Part shown: piece by piece, positions 14,902 through 24,004 of the stretch
How the letters are laid out: each line of letters opens with the position of its first letter
Position numbering within the stretch: the first letter of the stretch is position 1
From: Solibacillus palustris
GTDB lineage: Bacteria; Bacillota; Bacilli; Bacillales_A; Planococcaceae
DNA: 64,000 bases
Assembly: GCF_022549215.1 (NCBI RefSeq)
Contig: NZ_JAKZFC010000005.1
Span: 1-64,000 of the forward strand
Direction: 5' to 3'
The notes under the pieces: model-generated
What the model was told of the DNA's origin: nothing
Databases searched by the model: none
Seen by the model: only the letters and a program-made list of their open reading frames with translations
Position numbers and translations under genes: made by a program

Positions 14902-16443
14902 ATGACCGATGCTTTAGACATTTCGAAATTTGAAAAACCAATGATTATTCGTAATATGACAACAGAGGATATAGAAGCAATTTTAGAAATTCAGCGCTTA
15001 TCGTTTCCTGGCATGGAACCATGGGAACGGGCACATTTATATAGTCATTTAACGATTTTTCCGGAAGGGCAAATCGTAGCAGAATTGGACGGCAAGGTAA
15101 TCGGTTCTTGTTCGAGTTTACGCATCAACTTTGATGAATACGATGACCGACATACGTGGAATGATATTACCGATAATGGCTTTATCACGAATCATGATCC
15201 AAATGGTTATAACTTGTACGGCATTGAAGTGATGGTCCATCCAAAGTATCGGCGTATGAAGGTAGGCCATCGTTTATATGAAGCACGAAAAGATTTAGCA
15301 CGTTCATTTAATTTGAAATCAATTATTATCGGGGGACGGATTCCGAATTTTCATGTGCATTCAGAGGAAATGAGTCCTCGTGATTATGTGGACGCGGTAA
15401 GCCGCCATAAAATTTATGATCCAGTGTTAACGTTTCAAATGATGAATGGTTTTATATTGATGCGTATTAATCCGAATTATTTATCGGACGATGTTGCTTC
15501 AGGGAAGTATGCAACGTTAATGGAATGGAATAATGTTGATTATCGTCCGCATTCGAAACGCCATTTTAAGACGAGCTATCCTGTACGTATTTGTGTTGTA
15601 CAATACATGATGCGTGCAATCGATTCATTTGAAGATTTTGCTAAGCAATGTGAGTATTTTGTGGACGTTGGCTCGGATGCAGGGTCGGACTTTGTTGTAT
15701 TTCCAGAAATTTTTACAACACAGCTGATGAGCTTTTTAAATGAAAAGTCCCCTTCACAGGCAGTGCGTAAATTAACGAAATATACACCGGAATATATGGA
15801 GTTGTTTACGAGCTTAGCGGTTCGATACAACGTGAACATTATTGGCGGCTCACACTTTGTAGAGGAAGAGGACGAAGAAATCTATAATATTGCGTATTTA
15901 TTTAGACGTGATGGAACGATTGAAAAGCAATATAAAGTGCATATTACGCCAAATGAACGTAAATGGTGGGGGATAAGCAGTGGTGATAAAGTAGAAGTGT
16001 TCGATACGGACTGCGGGAAAATTGCGATTCAGATTTGTTATGATATTGAATTTCCAGAGCTAGCGCGCATTGCAACGGATATGGGGGCCAATATTATTTT
16101 CACACCGTTTTGTACCGAGGACCGTCAAGGCTATTTACGCGTGCGTTATTGTGCACAGGCCCGCGCAGTGGAAAATCAAATTTACACCGTTATTTCGGGA
16201 ACGGTTGGCAACTTACCTGAAACGGAAAACATGGATATTCAGTATGCTCAGTCTGGTATTTTTGCGCCAAGTGATTTTGAGTTTGCGCGCGATGGCATTG
16301 TAGGTGAAACAAGTCCGAATTTAGAGATGGTACTCATTGGTGATGTTGATTTGGAAATCCTGCGTCGTCAGCGCCAAGACGGAACGGTGAAACACTTAAA
16401 AGATCGTCGCCATGATGTGTACCGTGTCGATTATTTGAAATAA
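14902..16443 (+). CDS. GNAT acetyltransferase-carbon-nitrogen hydrolase fusion (YhcX-like)
   Basis: 513 residues, the same length as B. subtilis YhcX. Residues about 15-210 form a GNAT domain (IIRNMTTEDIEAILEIQRLSFPGMEPWE, VHPKYRRMKVGHRLYEARK). Residues about 225-500 form a nitrilase-type amidohydrolase with the Glu-Lys-Cys triad: VVFPEIFTT, KVHITPNERKWWG and IQICYDIEFPE. The substrate is unknown. ATG at 14902 is chosen because AAAGGGGGA precedes it; an upstream in-frame ATG at 14827 lacks a ribosome site. Monocistronic with its own terminator. Confidence 0.92.
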   Translation: MTDALDISKFEKPMIIRNMTTEDIEAILEIQRLSFPGMEPWERAHLYSHLTIFPEGQIVAELDGKVIGSCSSLRINFDEYDDRHTWNDITDNGFITNHDPNGYNLYGIEVMVHPKYRRMKVGHRLYEARKDLARSFNLKSIIIGGRIPNFHVHSEEMSPRDYVDAVSRHKIYDPVLTFQMMNGFILMRINPNYLSDDVASGKYATLMEWNNVDYRPHSKRHFKTSYPVRICVVQYMMRAIDSFEDFAKQCEYFVDVGSDAGSDFVVFPEIFTTQLMSFLNEKSPSQAVRKLTKYTPEYMELFTSLAVRYNVNIIGGSHFVEEEDEEIYNIAYLFRRDGTIEKQYKVHITPNERKWWGISSGDKVEVFDTDCGKIAIQICYDIEFPELARIATDMGANIIFTPFCTEDRQGYLRVRYCAQARAVENQIYTVISGTVGNLPETENMDIQYAQSGIFAPSDFEFARDGIVGETSPNLEMVLIGDVDLEILRRQRQDGTVKHLKDRRHDVYRVDYLK

Positions 16444-16450
16444 TACACGA

Positions 16451-16487
16451 TGGGAAATTCTGCTATTGTAAAAGGTGGCAGAATTTT
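16451..16487 (+). terminator. terminator after yhcX-like gene
   Basis: AAATTCTGC/GCAGAATTT stem around a 14-base loop, followed by seven T. Confidence 0.75.
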
Positions 16488-16496
16488 TTTCGTAAT

Positions 16497-16522
16497 TGAA
16501 CGAAAGTGAACGTAAAAATGTC
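16497..16522 (+). promoter_or_regulatory. possible ECF-type autoregulated promoter
   Basis: TGAACG at 16497 and GTC at 16520, 17 bases apart, lie just upstream of the ECF sigma gene. This loosely fits ECF promoters (GAAC-type -35, CGTC-type -10). Weak evidence. Confidence 0.3.
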
Positions 16523-16545
16523 TAATACATAAAGGAGGGCTGATT

Positions 16546-17046
16546 ATGGATGAGCAGCAGTTAATAAAAAGTGCCATTGCCGGAAATGAAAATGCCATTG
16601 TTACACTTTTAGAACGATATGAAGATGGTTTTTATAAAATTGCTTTTTCCTATTTAAAAAATGAGCATGATGCAGTTGATGCCATTCAAGAAATGACGTA
16701 CCGTTGCTTAAAAAAAATACATACCGTCAAACAACCTGAATACTTACACACTTGGCTTATACGCGTATTAATTAATATTTGTTTAGATATGAAAAAGAAA
16801 CAAGCTCGGTATGAGTTGAAAGAGGAACTAGAAATTCCGAATGAAGAGGCACAGCCTTTAGAGCTCGCTGAAGTAATTGCCGAACTCCCAATTGAACAAC
16901 AGGAGCTCATTTTTTTACGATACTTTAAAGATTTAAAAATGAAGGATATCGCACAAATCCAACAAGTTTCAGAAGGTACCATTAAATCCCGATTGCACTA
17001 TACAATAAGAAAACTCCGAGGGCTGTTAATAGAAAGAGGTGAATGA
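16546..17046 (+). CDS. ECF RNA polymerase sigma factor
   Basis: 166 residues with sigma region 2 (LLERYEDGFYKIAFSYLKNEHDAVDAIQEM) and region 4 (ELPIEQQELIFLRYFKDLKMKDIA, then VSEGTIKSRLHYTIRKLRGLL). It directs polymerase to stress promoters when released from its anti-sigma factor. ATG at 16546 after AAAGGAGGG. The stop lies two bases before the preferred start of the DUF4179 gene, the standard sigma/anti-sigma layout; B. subtilis SigV is the nearest analogue I can name, without certainty. Confidence 0.9.
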   Translation: MDEQQLIKSAIAGNENAIVTLLERYEDGFYKIAFSYLKNEHDAVDAIQEMTYRCLKKIHTVKQPEYLHTWLIRVLINICLDMKKKQARYELKEELEIPNEEAQPLELAEVIAELPIEQQELIFLRYFKDLKMKDIAQIQQVSEGTIKSRLHYTIRKLRGLLIERGE

Positions 17047-17048
17047 TA

Positions 17049-18329
17049 ATGGATGACAAGTTAAAAAAATATTTAGAGGAGCTTAATACGCCTCACGAAG
17101 CATTAGCACAAGCAAGGGAGCGTGCTTTACGAATAAAAAGAACGGAACAAAAAAGGCGTAAAAGATGGACGGTTTCTTTAATAACCGCTGCAGCCATCTG
17201 CCTGTTCATTTTATCAATTCGTGTTTCACCGACAATCGCATATGCAGTTGCCAAAGTTCCGGGCTTACAAACGATTGTGGAACTCATTACGCATAATAAA
17301 GGATTTGAGGATGTCTTAGAGCATGGCTATAACGAGAAGATTTACGCTACCACTGAGCAGGAGGGCATTAAAGCAGTAATTGAAGAGGTAATAGCAGATG
17401 AAACAGGGATGTTTATTATGTATCGTTTAAGTAGTGAGCAAGATTTACAAAAATATAAAGATATGCAAATTGAAGTGTTTCAAAATGGCGAACTTGTAAA
17501 AGCTGCTGTGACGTATAGTAACTTTATCAATGAGGAAATTTATGAGTTTGCGAATACAATTGAAATTGCTTCAAGTGAAGGCATGGACTACAGTCAACCA
17601 AACTTCGAAGTGCATTTCATTTTAAAGGACGAAACAATTCGCGTCCCATTTACATTAAAAAATAAAATTAAGAAAACAAAAGTTTATACACTAAATGAAC
17701 AGTTAGAAATTGATGGGCAACGATTTACGGTAAATGAGGTTCAGATTTCACCGCTTCGTGTAGGCATTGAAATTACAATCGATCCAACAAATGACCAACG
17801 TATATTAAGCTTTAATTCACTTGAACTATTAGATGAAAATAATGAGGTGTGGGGTAAAGTTTCGAATGGCATTTCGGGAATGGGCTCAATGGATGAACAG
17901 ACGATGACCCATTATTTACAAAGTAATTATTTTAGAGAGCCAAAATCATTAACATTAAAAATTGCTGAAGTGGAAGCATTACCAAAAGGGCAAGATTATA
18001 TAGAAGTTGATTTTGAGAAACAGCAAGTCGTCTTTGCTCCAGATTTTATTGATTTATCAAAAGTGGAAGTATACCCAATGCAAGTGAGAGTACAATATAA
18101 GCCTGCTAATATGAGTCATTATCGACAATTATTTGGTGAGGCTGTTGATGCAACAGGGAAGGTGCTAGGCGAAAAAAGTTCTTCTGTTTCAGGGATAGAT
18201 GAAAAGTATCATGAAGCGACAGTTAGCTATGATTTAGAAAAATACCAAAATCCAATTAAGATTTATTTCTATAGCTATCCGAAGTATTTAAATGGGACAG
18301 CAGAAGTAACGATTCCATTACAAGATTAA
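17049..18329 (+). CDS. DUF4179-type anti-sigma factor
   Basis: 426 residues: a cytoplasmic N-terminal part of about 40 residues rich in Lys/Arg, one membrane helix (about 42-60, SLITAAAICLFILSI), the DUF4179 region after it (YAVAKVPGLQTIVELI, NEKIYATTEQEGIKAVIEEV) and a long beta-rich extracellular part (DUF5643-like). It most likely sequesters the ECF sigma factor encoded just upstream until an envelope signal is sensed. ATG at 17049 fits AGAGGTG better than ATG at 17043. The signal is unknown. Confidence 0.82.
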   Translation: MDDKLKKYLEELNTPHEALAQARERALRIKRTEQKRRKRWTVSLITAAAICLFILSIRVSPTIAYAVAKVPGLQTIVELITHNKGFEDVLEHGYNEKIYATTEQEGIKAVIEEVIADETGMFIMYRLSSEQDLQKYKDMQIEVFQNGELVKAAVTYSNFINEEIYEFANTIEIASSEGMDYSQPNFEVHFILKDETIRVPFTLKNKIKKTKVYTLNEQLEIDGQRFTVNEVQISPLRVGIEITIDPTNDQRILSFNSLELLDENNEVWGKVSNGISGMGSMDEQTMTHYLQSNYFREPKSLTLKIAEVEALPKGQDYIEVDFEKQQVVFAPDFIDLSKVEVYPMQVRVQYKPANMSHYRQLFGEAVDATGKVLGEKSSSVSGIDEKYHEATVSYDLEKYQNPIKIYFYSYPKYLNGTAEVTIPLQD

Positions 18330-18390
18330 CTTAGCAAAGCGGCATTAGCGATAGCATATTACTTCTGCAGTGTTCGAATTATATTACCAC

Positions 18391-18582
18391 TAGGGGCTGT
18401 CCAAAAAAGTCATCACTTTTTGGACAGTTCAAACCTCGTGCAGTAATATTCCGCTTTAGGCGGTGGTCAGAATAGAAACGAATGCTAAAACCGTCACATC
18501 GTGTGACAACGCATTCATGACCACCCTCCACCCTCGGCAAAAAGGGAGTGTCCCAGAAATACTCCTCGCACACTCCCTTTTC
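18391..18582 (+). repeat. palindrome-rich intergenic element, family C
   Basis: Fills the 340-base gap before the kinase gene. It contains hairpin CTGTCCAAAAA/TTTTTGGACAG (18397-18427); a nested three-level stem GGTGGTCA (18462), GAATGC (18480), GTCACA-TCG-TGTGAC, GCATTC (18511), TGACCACC (18518-18525); and a final GGGAGTGT/ACACTCCC hairpin with TTTT (18544-18581) that can act as terminator for the anti-sigma transcript. The nested module recurs in families A and B. Confidence 0.7.
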
Positions 18583-18669
18583 ATTCAAAAGTATGAGGGA
18601 GATTGCGATGCTAGGCGTTTGCTTGCGTGATATGATAATAGAAAGCGCAATGAAAAGGGACGAATGCCA

Positions 18670-19782
18670 ATGACGAATAATCATTCTAATATTGCAATAC
18701 TAAAAGAAATTGCTGAGCTGTTAAACGAAGAAACCGAAATGATTCCGATGTTAAATGGCGCATTATCAAAATTTTTAAGCGGGACGAAATTTGAAACAGG
18801 CTGGATTTTCTTTATTGATGAAAAGGGAAAATCCGAGCTTGTTGTAAAGCAAAACTTACCCGATGCGCTTAGTTATAATGATTGTCAGCATTTAAAACGC
18901 GGCGGATGTTGGTGTGTGTCACGTTTCCGCAATGATGAACTAAAAAAAGCTTCGAATATTATCGAATGCCAGCGTATTGAAGGTGCGATTGAAGCAAATG
19001 ACGGAGATCATAATGACATTACACACCATGCGACAGTGCCATTGCAATCTGGACAAGAACGTTTTGGCATACTCAATGTTGCATCACGCAATACGGTGCG
19101 TTTTACGGATGAAGAGCTTGATTTACTTGAATCCGTTGCGTTTCAAATGGGCTCGGCCATTAAGCGTATTTATTTAACAAATGAGCAGCAAGAAATTGCA
19201 CTCGTACAGGAACGTAACCGTTTAGCACGTGATTTGCATGATTCCGTTAATCAACTATTATTTTCTGTGACATTAACAGCTCGTGCAGGTATTGAAATGA
19301 CGGAGCAAGAAGAGTTAAAAGAAACGTTCAAAGATATTCAGCAGCTCACACAAGAGGCATTGACAGAAATGCGAGCACTTATTTGGCAATTACGTCCAAA
19401 AGGGCTGGAAAGTGGGCTTATTGAAGCAATTAAAGTTTATGCGGAAATGATGAACTTACAATTATCGGTCAATGTAGCAGGTGTTATTCAATTGCCGTCT
19501 CGCGTGGAGGAAACACTGTTTCGAATCGCGCAAGAGGCACTTAATAACGTGCGAAAACATTCCGGTGTAACACAAGTCCAAATTTTCATAAATATAACCG
19601 CAACAGATGTATTGCTAGTTGTAAAAGATGCGGGACAGGGCTTTAATGTTGATGCAATCGATGACATTCCATCAATTGGGATTCAGTCAATAAAAGATCG
19701 TTCGCAAGCGGTTGGTGGAACGGCGGATTGGGTAAGTGAGATTGGTAAAGGGACAGAGCTATTAGTCCGCTTGCCGTATTAG
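18670..19782 (+). CDS. GAF-domain sensor histidine kinase (YhcY-like)
   Basis: About 370 residues with no membrane helix. An N-terminal GAF domain (about 20-165) is followed by a HisKA_3 dimerisation region with the phospho-acceptor motif RDLHDSVNQLLFSV and a HATPase domain (EETLFRIAQEALNNVRKHS, VKDAGQGFNV, GIGIQSIKDR-type G boxes). Cytoplasmic sensor; the GAF domain contains CQHLKRGGCWC and IECQRI cysteines that could bind a cofactor or sense redox state (inference). ATG at 18670 (GGGA nine bases upstream) preferred over 18664. Eleven bases precede the regulator gene. Confidence 0.88.
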   Translation: MTNNHSNIAILKEIAELLNEETEMIPMLNGALSKFLSGTKFETGWIFFIDEKGKSELVVKQNLPDALSYNDCQHLKRGGCWCVSRFRNDELKKASNIIECQRIEGAIEANDGDHNDITHHATVPLQSGQERFGILNVASRNTVRFTDEELDLLESVAFQMGSAIKRIYLTNEQQEIALVQERNRLARDLHDSVNQLLFSVTLTARAGIEMTEQEELKETFKDIQQLTQEALTEMRALIWQLRPKGLESGLIEAIKVYAEMMNLQLSVNVAGVIQLPSRVEETLFRIAQEALNNVRKHSGVTQVQIFINITATDVLLVVKDAGQGFNVDAIDDIPSIGIQSIKDRSQAVGGTADWVSEIGKGTELLVRLPY

Positions 19783-19793
19783 GGGGAGTTACA

Positions 19794-20444
19794 ATGATTC
19801 GAGTATTAATTGCAGACGATCATCACGTTGTACGTCGTGGATTATTATTTTTCTTAAAAACGCAAAAGGATATTGAAGTGGTTGGTGAAGCAAAAAACGG
19901 TGTAGAGGCAATTGAGCTTGTCCAAAAGTTTGCACCAGATATTGTACTAATGGATTTAGTTATGCCAGAGATGGACGGCATTCAAGCGACGAAAAAAATT
20001 AAGAGTAAATGGCCGGATATTAAGGTATTAATGCTGACAAGCTTTTCTGATAAAGACCATGTGCTGCCCGCCATGGAGGCAGGGGCATCAGGTTATCAAT
20101 TGAAAGATATTGAGCCGGATGATTTAGTGGAATCGATTCGTCAAATTATGCGCGGTGAAAATACATTGCATCCAGAGGCAACTACGCAGCTAGAAGAAGG
20201 GTTACGGGAAGAGGAAAATAAACCGCATTTTATTAACCCATTAACACCACGCGAACAAGATGTACTTGCAGAGCTAACAAAAGGGAAAAGCAATCGTGAA
20301 ATCGCTTCATCACTATATGTAACGGAAAAAACGGTAAAAACGCATATTTCGAATATCTTTACAAAGTTGCAAGTACAAGACCGTACACAAGCTGCTTTAT
20401 ATGCAGTTAAGCATAATTTAACAGAGCCAAGTGAAAACGCATAA
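19794..20444 (+). CDS. NarL/FixJ-family response regulator (YhcZ-like)
   Basis: 216 residues: receiver domain (IADDHHVVRRG, phospho-acceptor in DIVLMDLVMPEMDG, LTSFSDKDHV) and LuxR-type DNA-binding domain (LTPREQDVLAELTKGKSNREIA, VTEKTVKTHISNIFTKLQVQDRTQAA). Partner of the kinase immediately upstream; the order matches B. subtilis yhcYZ. Its targets are not evident in the window. Confidence 0.92.
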   Translation: MIRVLIADDHHVVRRGLLFFLKTQKDIEVVGEAKNGVEAIELVQKFAPDIVLMDLVMPEMDGIQATKKIKSKWPDIKVLMLTSFSDKDHVLPAMEAGASGYQLKDIEPDDLVESIRQIMRGENTLHPEATTQLEEGLREEENKPHFINPLTPREQDVLAELTKGKSNREIASSLYVTEKTVKTHISNIFTKLQVQDRTQAALYAVKHNLTEPSENA

Positions 20445-20469
20445 TATGATTCAACCCTATTTAAATAGA

Positions 20470-20508
20470 AGAAGCCCGCACTTTCTACTAAGAAAATGCG
20501 GGCTTTAA
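20470..20508. terminator. bidirectional terminator
   Basis: AAGCCCGCA/TGCGGGCTT with inner TTTCT/AGAAA pairs, between the convergent regulator and CNNM genes. Confidence 0.85.
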
Positions 20509-20511
20509 AAA

Positions 20512-21852
20512 TTATTCTTTGTCTGACGTTTCAAACTTAGGTAATTTTGTAACTTCTAAATACAAAATGTGGTGACCATCTAACTCGGTAACTTTAAATT
20601 TGTATCCTTGCATTTCAATTATATCGCCTAGCTCAACATCAAAGCGTTGCGTCATGAACCAACCACCGATTGTATCGATGTCTTCATCTTCAATGTCTGT
20701 TCCTAAAATGTCGTTTACTTCTTCTAGCAGCATTTTAGAATCAAAGATATAGTGGTCTTTTGCGATTTCTTGAATTTCAGGAATTTCATCATCATCAAAT
20801 TCATCTTGAATATCACCGATGATTTCTTCGATAATGTCTTCGATCGTTACTAAACCAGATGTACCACCGTATTCATCCATTAAAATTGCCATATGAATGC
20901 GTTCATTTTGGATTTTTAAAAGTAAATCACTAATTTGAATTGTTTCAATAACACGGATAACAGGTTGCATATATTCTTCAACCTTTTTATCACCATTTGC
21001 TGGATTTTTAATATAAGCGGTTAATAAATGCTTCATGTTAATTAAACCGATAACATGGTCTTTATCGCCATTGGTAATCGGATAACGTGTATATTGCTCG
21101 ATTCCCATTAGCTCAAATACTTCACGAATTGTTTGATCTTTTTCGATACTAATAATTTCAGTTCGAGGAACCATAATCTCCTTCGCAATGCGTTCAGAAA
21201 ACTCAAAAATACTGTTTACGTATTCGTATTCAGAGGAGTTAATTTCTCCTCCTTTATAGCTATCTGTTAAAATCATGCGAAGCTCTTCTTCAGAGTGTGC
21301 TGCTTCAGATTCAGAAATCATTTTTAAACCAAAAAGTCCTGTTAATGCACGTGCTGAACCATTTAAAGTACGAATAAAAGGATACATGATGTTGTGGAAC
21401 AAAATAATTGCGCCTGATAAACTTAAAGTGATTTCTTCTGCTTTATGAATTGCAAGAGTTTTAGGTGCTAATTCCCCTACGACAACGTGTACAAACGTTA
21501 CGAGTGAGAAGGCAACAATAAATGAAAGAACGGATGTAACACTACCACTTAATCCTAAAAATTCGAATAGTGGGTGGAGAATAATTTCAAAGGTTGGTTC
21601 TCCAAGCCATCCAAGTCCAAGAGCGGTAATTGTAATCCCTAATTGACAAGCAGATAAATACTCGTCAAGATTAGTGATGACCTTTCTTGCACGAATTGCT
21701 TTTTTGTTTCCTTCAGCAACGAGCTGATCGATTTTTGTCGTTCTTACTTTAACTATTGCAAACTCAGTTGCAACGAAAAATGCCGTAGCGGCAATTAAGA
21801 TAGCAAATACTATCAACCTAATGGTTAGTTCAATACCTATGTCTACGTCCAA
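20512..21852 (-). CDS. CNNM/CorC-HlyC family membrane protein
   Basis: 446 residues in the typical order: CNNM (DUF21) membrane domain with about four helices (1-190), a pair of CBS domains (MVPRTEIISIEKD, DEYGGTSGLVTIEDIIEEIIGDIQDE) and a C-terminal CorC_HlyC domain (TIGGWFMTQRFDVELGD). Members of the family affect Mg2+/divalent cation efflux or regulation. The start is a TTG at 21852 with TAAGGA upstream; a much stronger AGGAGGTG lies farther upstream (see findings). B. subtilis yhdP/yhdT are the likely counterparts. Confidence 0.88.
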   Translation of the reverse strand: MDVDIGIELTIRLIVFAILIAATAFFVATEFAIVKVRTTKIDQLVAEGNKKAIRARKVITNLDEYLSACQLGITITALGLGWLGEPTFEIILHPLFEFLGLSGSVTSVLSFIVAFSLVTFVHVVVGELAPKTLAIHKAEEITLSLSGAIILFHNIMYPFIRTLNGSARALTGLFGLKMISESEAAHSEEELRMILTDSYKGGEINSSEYEYVNSIFEFSERIAKEIMVPRTEIISIEKDQTIREVFELMGIEQYTRYPITNGDKDHVIGLINMKHLLTAYIKNPANGDKKVEEYMQPVIRVIETIQISDLLLKIQNERIHMAILMDEYGGTSGLVTIEDIIEEIIGDIQDEFDDDEIPEIQEIAKDHYIFDSKMLLEEVNDILGTDIEDEDIDTIGGWFMTQRFDVELGDIIEMQGYKFKVTELDGHHILYLEVTKLPKFETSDKE

Positions 21853-21912
21853 ATATATTCCTTACTTGCGGCACAAATGGGCACGGCAAATAAAGAGTAC
21901 ACCTCCTAAAAA
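21850..21912 (-). promoter_or_regulatory. CNNM leader with strong SD and short uORF
   Basis: On the minus strand AGGAGGTG (about 21902-21908) is followed by TTG at 21889, opening a short frame (PCPFVPQVRNIFGRRHRY) that runs across the CNNM start in another frame. It could be a leader peptide coupling translation. Speculative; the rest of 21913-22160 is AT-rich with nothing recognised. Confidence 0.3.
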
Positions 21913-22161
21913 AATTTTAATACTACAATGATAAAATATTTATGCTAAAAAAACAAATTATGTTATTTGAAATGTTAGGGGGTTTTGTGCATACACTAAA
22001 AAATAATGTATTAAAAATTGAATTATCAGTAATTTAATGGTAATCTATTGAACAAGTAATTATTTGAATAGATGAGAAATTTATTTTAAAAAATGCCAGC
22101 AAATAAATTCTCTAGCCAGCTATTTTAATAATTTACTTGAATGCGCATAAAGTGAAACTTT

Positions 22162-22256
22162 GCTCGGTGAGGGATTTATCCCTCACCGAGCATTAGTTTT
22201 CACCAATCGGGCTTTTAGGGACAGTTTGCTTCTTACTGTCCCTTAATGCGGGATAA
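22162..22256 (+). repeat. dispersed repeat family D, copy D1
   Basis: Perfect 12-bp hairpin GCTCGGTGAGGG/CCCTCACCGAGC (22162-22191), the linker ATTAGTTTTCACCAATCGGG and GCTTTT, a second hairpin AGGGACAGT/ACTGTCCCT (22217-22243), then TAATGCGGGATAA. The linker and tail recur at 53944-54083 with different hairpin sequences. Confidence 0.75.
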
Positions 22257-22260
22257 AGAG

Positions 22261-22292
22261 AGCATCCTCAAAAGTGAGGGTGCTTTTTTTCT
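22261..22292 (+). terminator. intergenic terminator-like hairpin
   Basis: AGCATCCTCA/TGAGGGTGCT followed by seven T, directly after repeat D1. No plus-strand gene precedes it within 1.8 kb, so it may belong to the repeat itself. Confidence 0.6.
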
Positions 22293-22334
22293 TAAAAAAA
22301 TAAGAACGTATAAAATTAATAAATTTTTTTAAAG

Positions 22335-22518
22335 TGTCTAGGCTAAAGCGCCAGCCCCTCGCACCATTAGATCCCTCCTGCAAAAGTGTTGGTGCGTTTA
22401 CTTTTGCGTCGAGCTCTCCAATGTCTGAGGCTCACACGATGTGAGACATTGGGGGCATGCCACATGGACGTGGCGTTTTGCCCACTCGGGGCTGGAAGGG
22501 CGCTATAGCGCTTTTCTC
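22335..22518 (+). repeat. dispersed repeat family B, copy B1
   Basis: About 185 bases from GTCTAGGCTAAAGCGCC to GGGCGCTATAGCGCTTTTC, with complementary ends (CCAGCCCC/GGGGCTGG). Inside are a CTCCTGCAAAAGT/ACTTTTGCG stem, CCAATG..CATTGG enclosing CTCACA-CGA-TGTGAG, and GCCAC-ATGGAC-GTGGC. Lies against the 3' end of the yheE-like gene. Confidence 0.85.
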
Positions 22519-22520
22519 AT

Positions 22521-22730
22521 TCATTCATAAACGTGGAATAACATCAACTCATGTACCATTTTTTCTACGTTGGCAAGTTCGTCTTGTTGTGGGGCATTAC
22601 CAATGAAGCGAATACTGCCATCTTTATAATAGTCTGCAGTAAATCGCTCATTTTTAAAAAAGAAACTAACAGACCAGCCTGGAATTTGGCTGTTTTCAAA
22701 TAGTGGTTTATAGCTAAAATGTTGAATCAT
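22521..22730 (-). CDS. YheE-family (DUF5342) protein
   Basis: 69-residue soluble protein containing FFFKNERFTADYYKDGSIRFIG and a C-terminal helix NVEKMVHELMLFHVYE, similar to B. subtilis YheE. Function unknown. It is divergent from the yheB-like gene, the yhe neighbourhood order supporting the call. ATG at 22730 is preceded by GGGAGGGA. Its 3' end abuts repeat B1, which could serve as its terminator. Confidence 0.7.
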   Translation of the reverse strand: MIQHFSYKPLFENSQIPGWSVSFFFKNERFTADYYKDGSIRFIGNAPQQDELANVEKMVHELMLFHVYE

Positions 22731-22837
22731 GAAACTTCCCTCCCGATTTAATCGTACAAGAAAGTAGTCAGTTGTTGCAATTTTTGTTTGAAGAAATTAA
22801 TAATAGAATAGATATAGATGAGGAAAGAGTGAGATCA

Positions 22838-23983
22838 ATGGGAGAATTTATTACGCTATTACTTTTACTTGGTGTCGTCGGTGCGGTCGTTGGTGCAGCA
22901 ACGAACTACATGGCGATTAAAATGCTATTTAGACCGTATAAGCCGATTTACTTCAAAAAGTGGAAGTTACCTTTAACACCAGGTCTAATTCCGAAGCGTC
23001 GTGGTGATTTAGCGATTCAATTAGGCAAAACAGTAACGGATTATTTATTAACACCTGATACGATTAAAAAGAAATTTTTATCTACAGAAGTGCGAGCTAG
23101 TGTATTAACATTTGCGCAGGACAAGGTGAAACAAGAAATATTTACGGATGAAAAAACGATAAATGATTGGTTGCATTTAGCCGGAATTCAAACATTACCA
23201 CAAACGGTTGAAGGAAAAGTGGATGAAATTATTCATAGTCAATTGATGTCGGTGAAAAATACATTATCGTCAAAAGCGATTCGTGAAATTTTACCGACTG
23301 ATTTAGAGCCTGTATTAGACCGTAAAGTGGATGAAGCGGTTGAGCAAATTTTACAAAAGGGTGAAGATTATTTCTTATCACAAGAAGGCGCAATGGCAAT
23401 CAAAAATATGCTTGATGACTTTTTATCGACTAAGGGTTCATTCGGTGGCATGATTCAAATGTTTTTAGGCGATTCAACATCACTTGTTGATAAAGTGCAG
23501 CGTGAGCTTGTGAAATTTTTACAAGCACCAGGCACAGCGGCGTTATTACAGCGAATTTTTAGCTCAGAATGGGAAAAAATTAAAAATCGTCCAGCGATGG
23601 ACTTTATGAATGATGTAAACTTTGATACGATTGAGTATAGCATCCAAAGCTATGCAAAAAATGCACTAGCGATTGAATCACGCTTAGACAAAACGATTAA
23701 TGATTATTGGCCACAAGGAATACAATGGGTAACGGTTGAGCTATTACCTAAAGTCATGGAGAAGTTGTTTATCGTAGCAGAAAATAAAATTGAAGATGTG
23801 TTAAAACGATTAAATTTAGCGGAAGTCGTGCGTGAGCAGGTGGATTCATTCCCGATTGCTAAATTAGAGGAGCTTGTACTTGGTATTATTAGCAAAGAGC
23901 TCAAGCTAATCACTTGGTTAGGTGGTATTATTGGTGGTCTTGTAGGGGTTATTCAAGCAATTGTCGTCTTGTTGACGAACTAA
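22838..23983 (+). CDS. DUF445 membrane protein (YheB-like)
   Basis: 381 residues: an N-terminal helix (FITLLLLLGVVGAVVGAATNYMAIKMLFRPYKP), a long helical, probably coiled middle, and a C-terminal membrane anchor (LGGIIGGLVGVIQAIVVLLTN). The membrane-proximal LTPGLIPKRRGDLA motif is the DUF445 signature. Function unknown; such proteins are linked with the cell envelope and spores in Bacillus. ATG at 22838 after AGGAAAGAGTGAG; an in-frame start at 22772 lacks a ribosome site. It precedes the YlbF-family gene by 21 bases. Confidence 0.85.
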   Translation: MGEFITLLLLLGVVGAVVGAATNYMAIKMLFRPYKPIYFKKWKLPLTPGLIPKRRGDLAIQLGKTVTDYLLTPDTIKKKFLSTEVRASVLTFAQDKVKQEIFTDEKTINDWLHLAGIQTLPQTVEGKVDEIIHSQLMSVKNTLSSKAIREILPTDLEPVLDRKVDEAVEQILQKGEDYFLSQEGAMAIKNMLDDFLSTKGSFGGMIQMFLGDSTSLVDKVQRELVKFLQAPGTAALLQRIFSSEWEKIKNRPAMDFMNDVNFDTIEYSIQSYAKNALAIESRLDKTINDYWPQGIQWVTVELLPKVMEKLFIVAENKIEDVLKRLNLAEVVREQVDSFPIAKLEELVLGIISKELKLITWLGGIIGGLVGVIQAIVVLLTN

Positions 23984-24004
23984 AACGAGAAAGAAGGATT
24001 TAAG

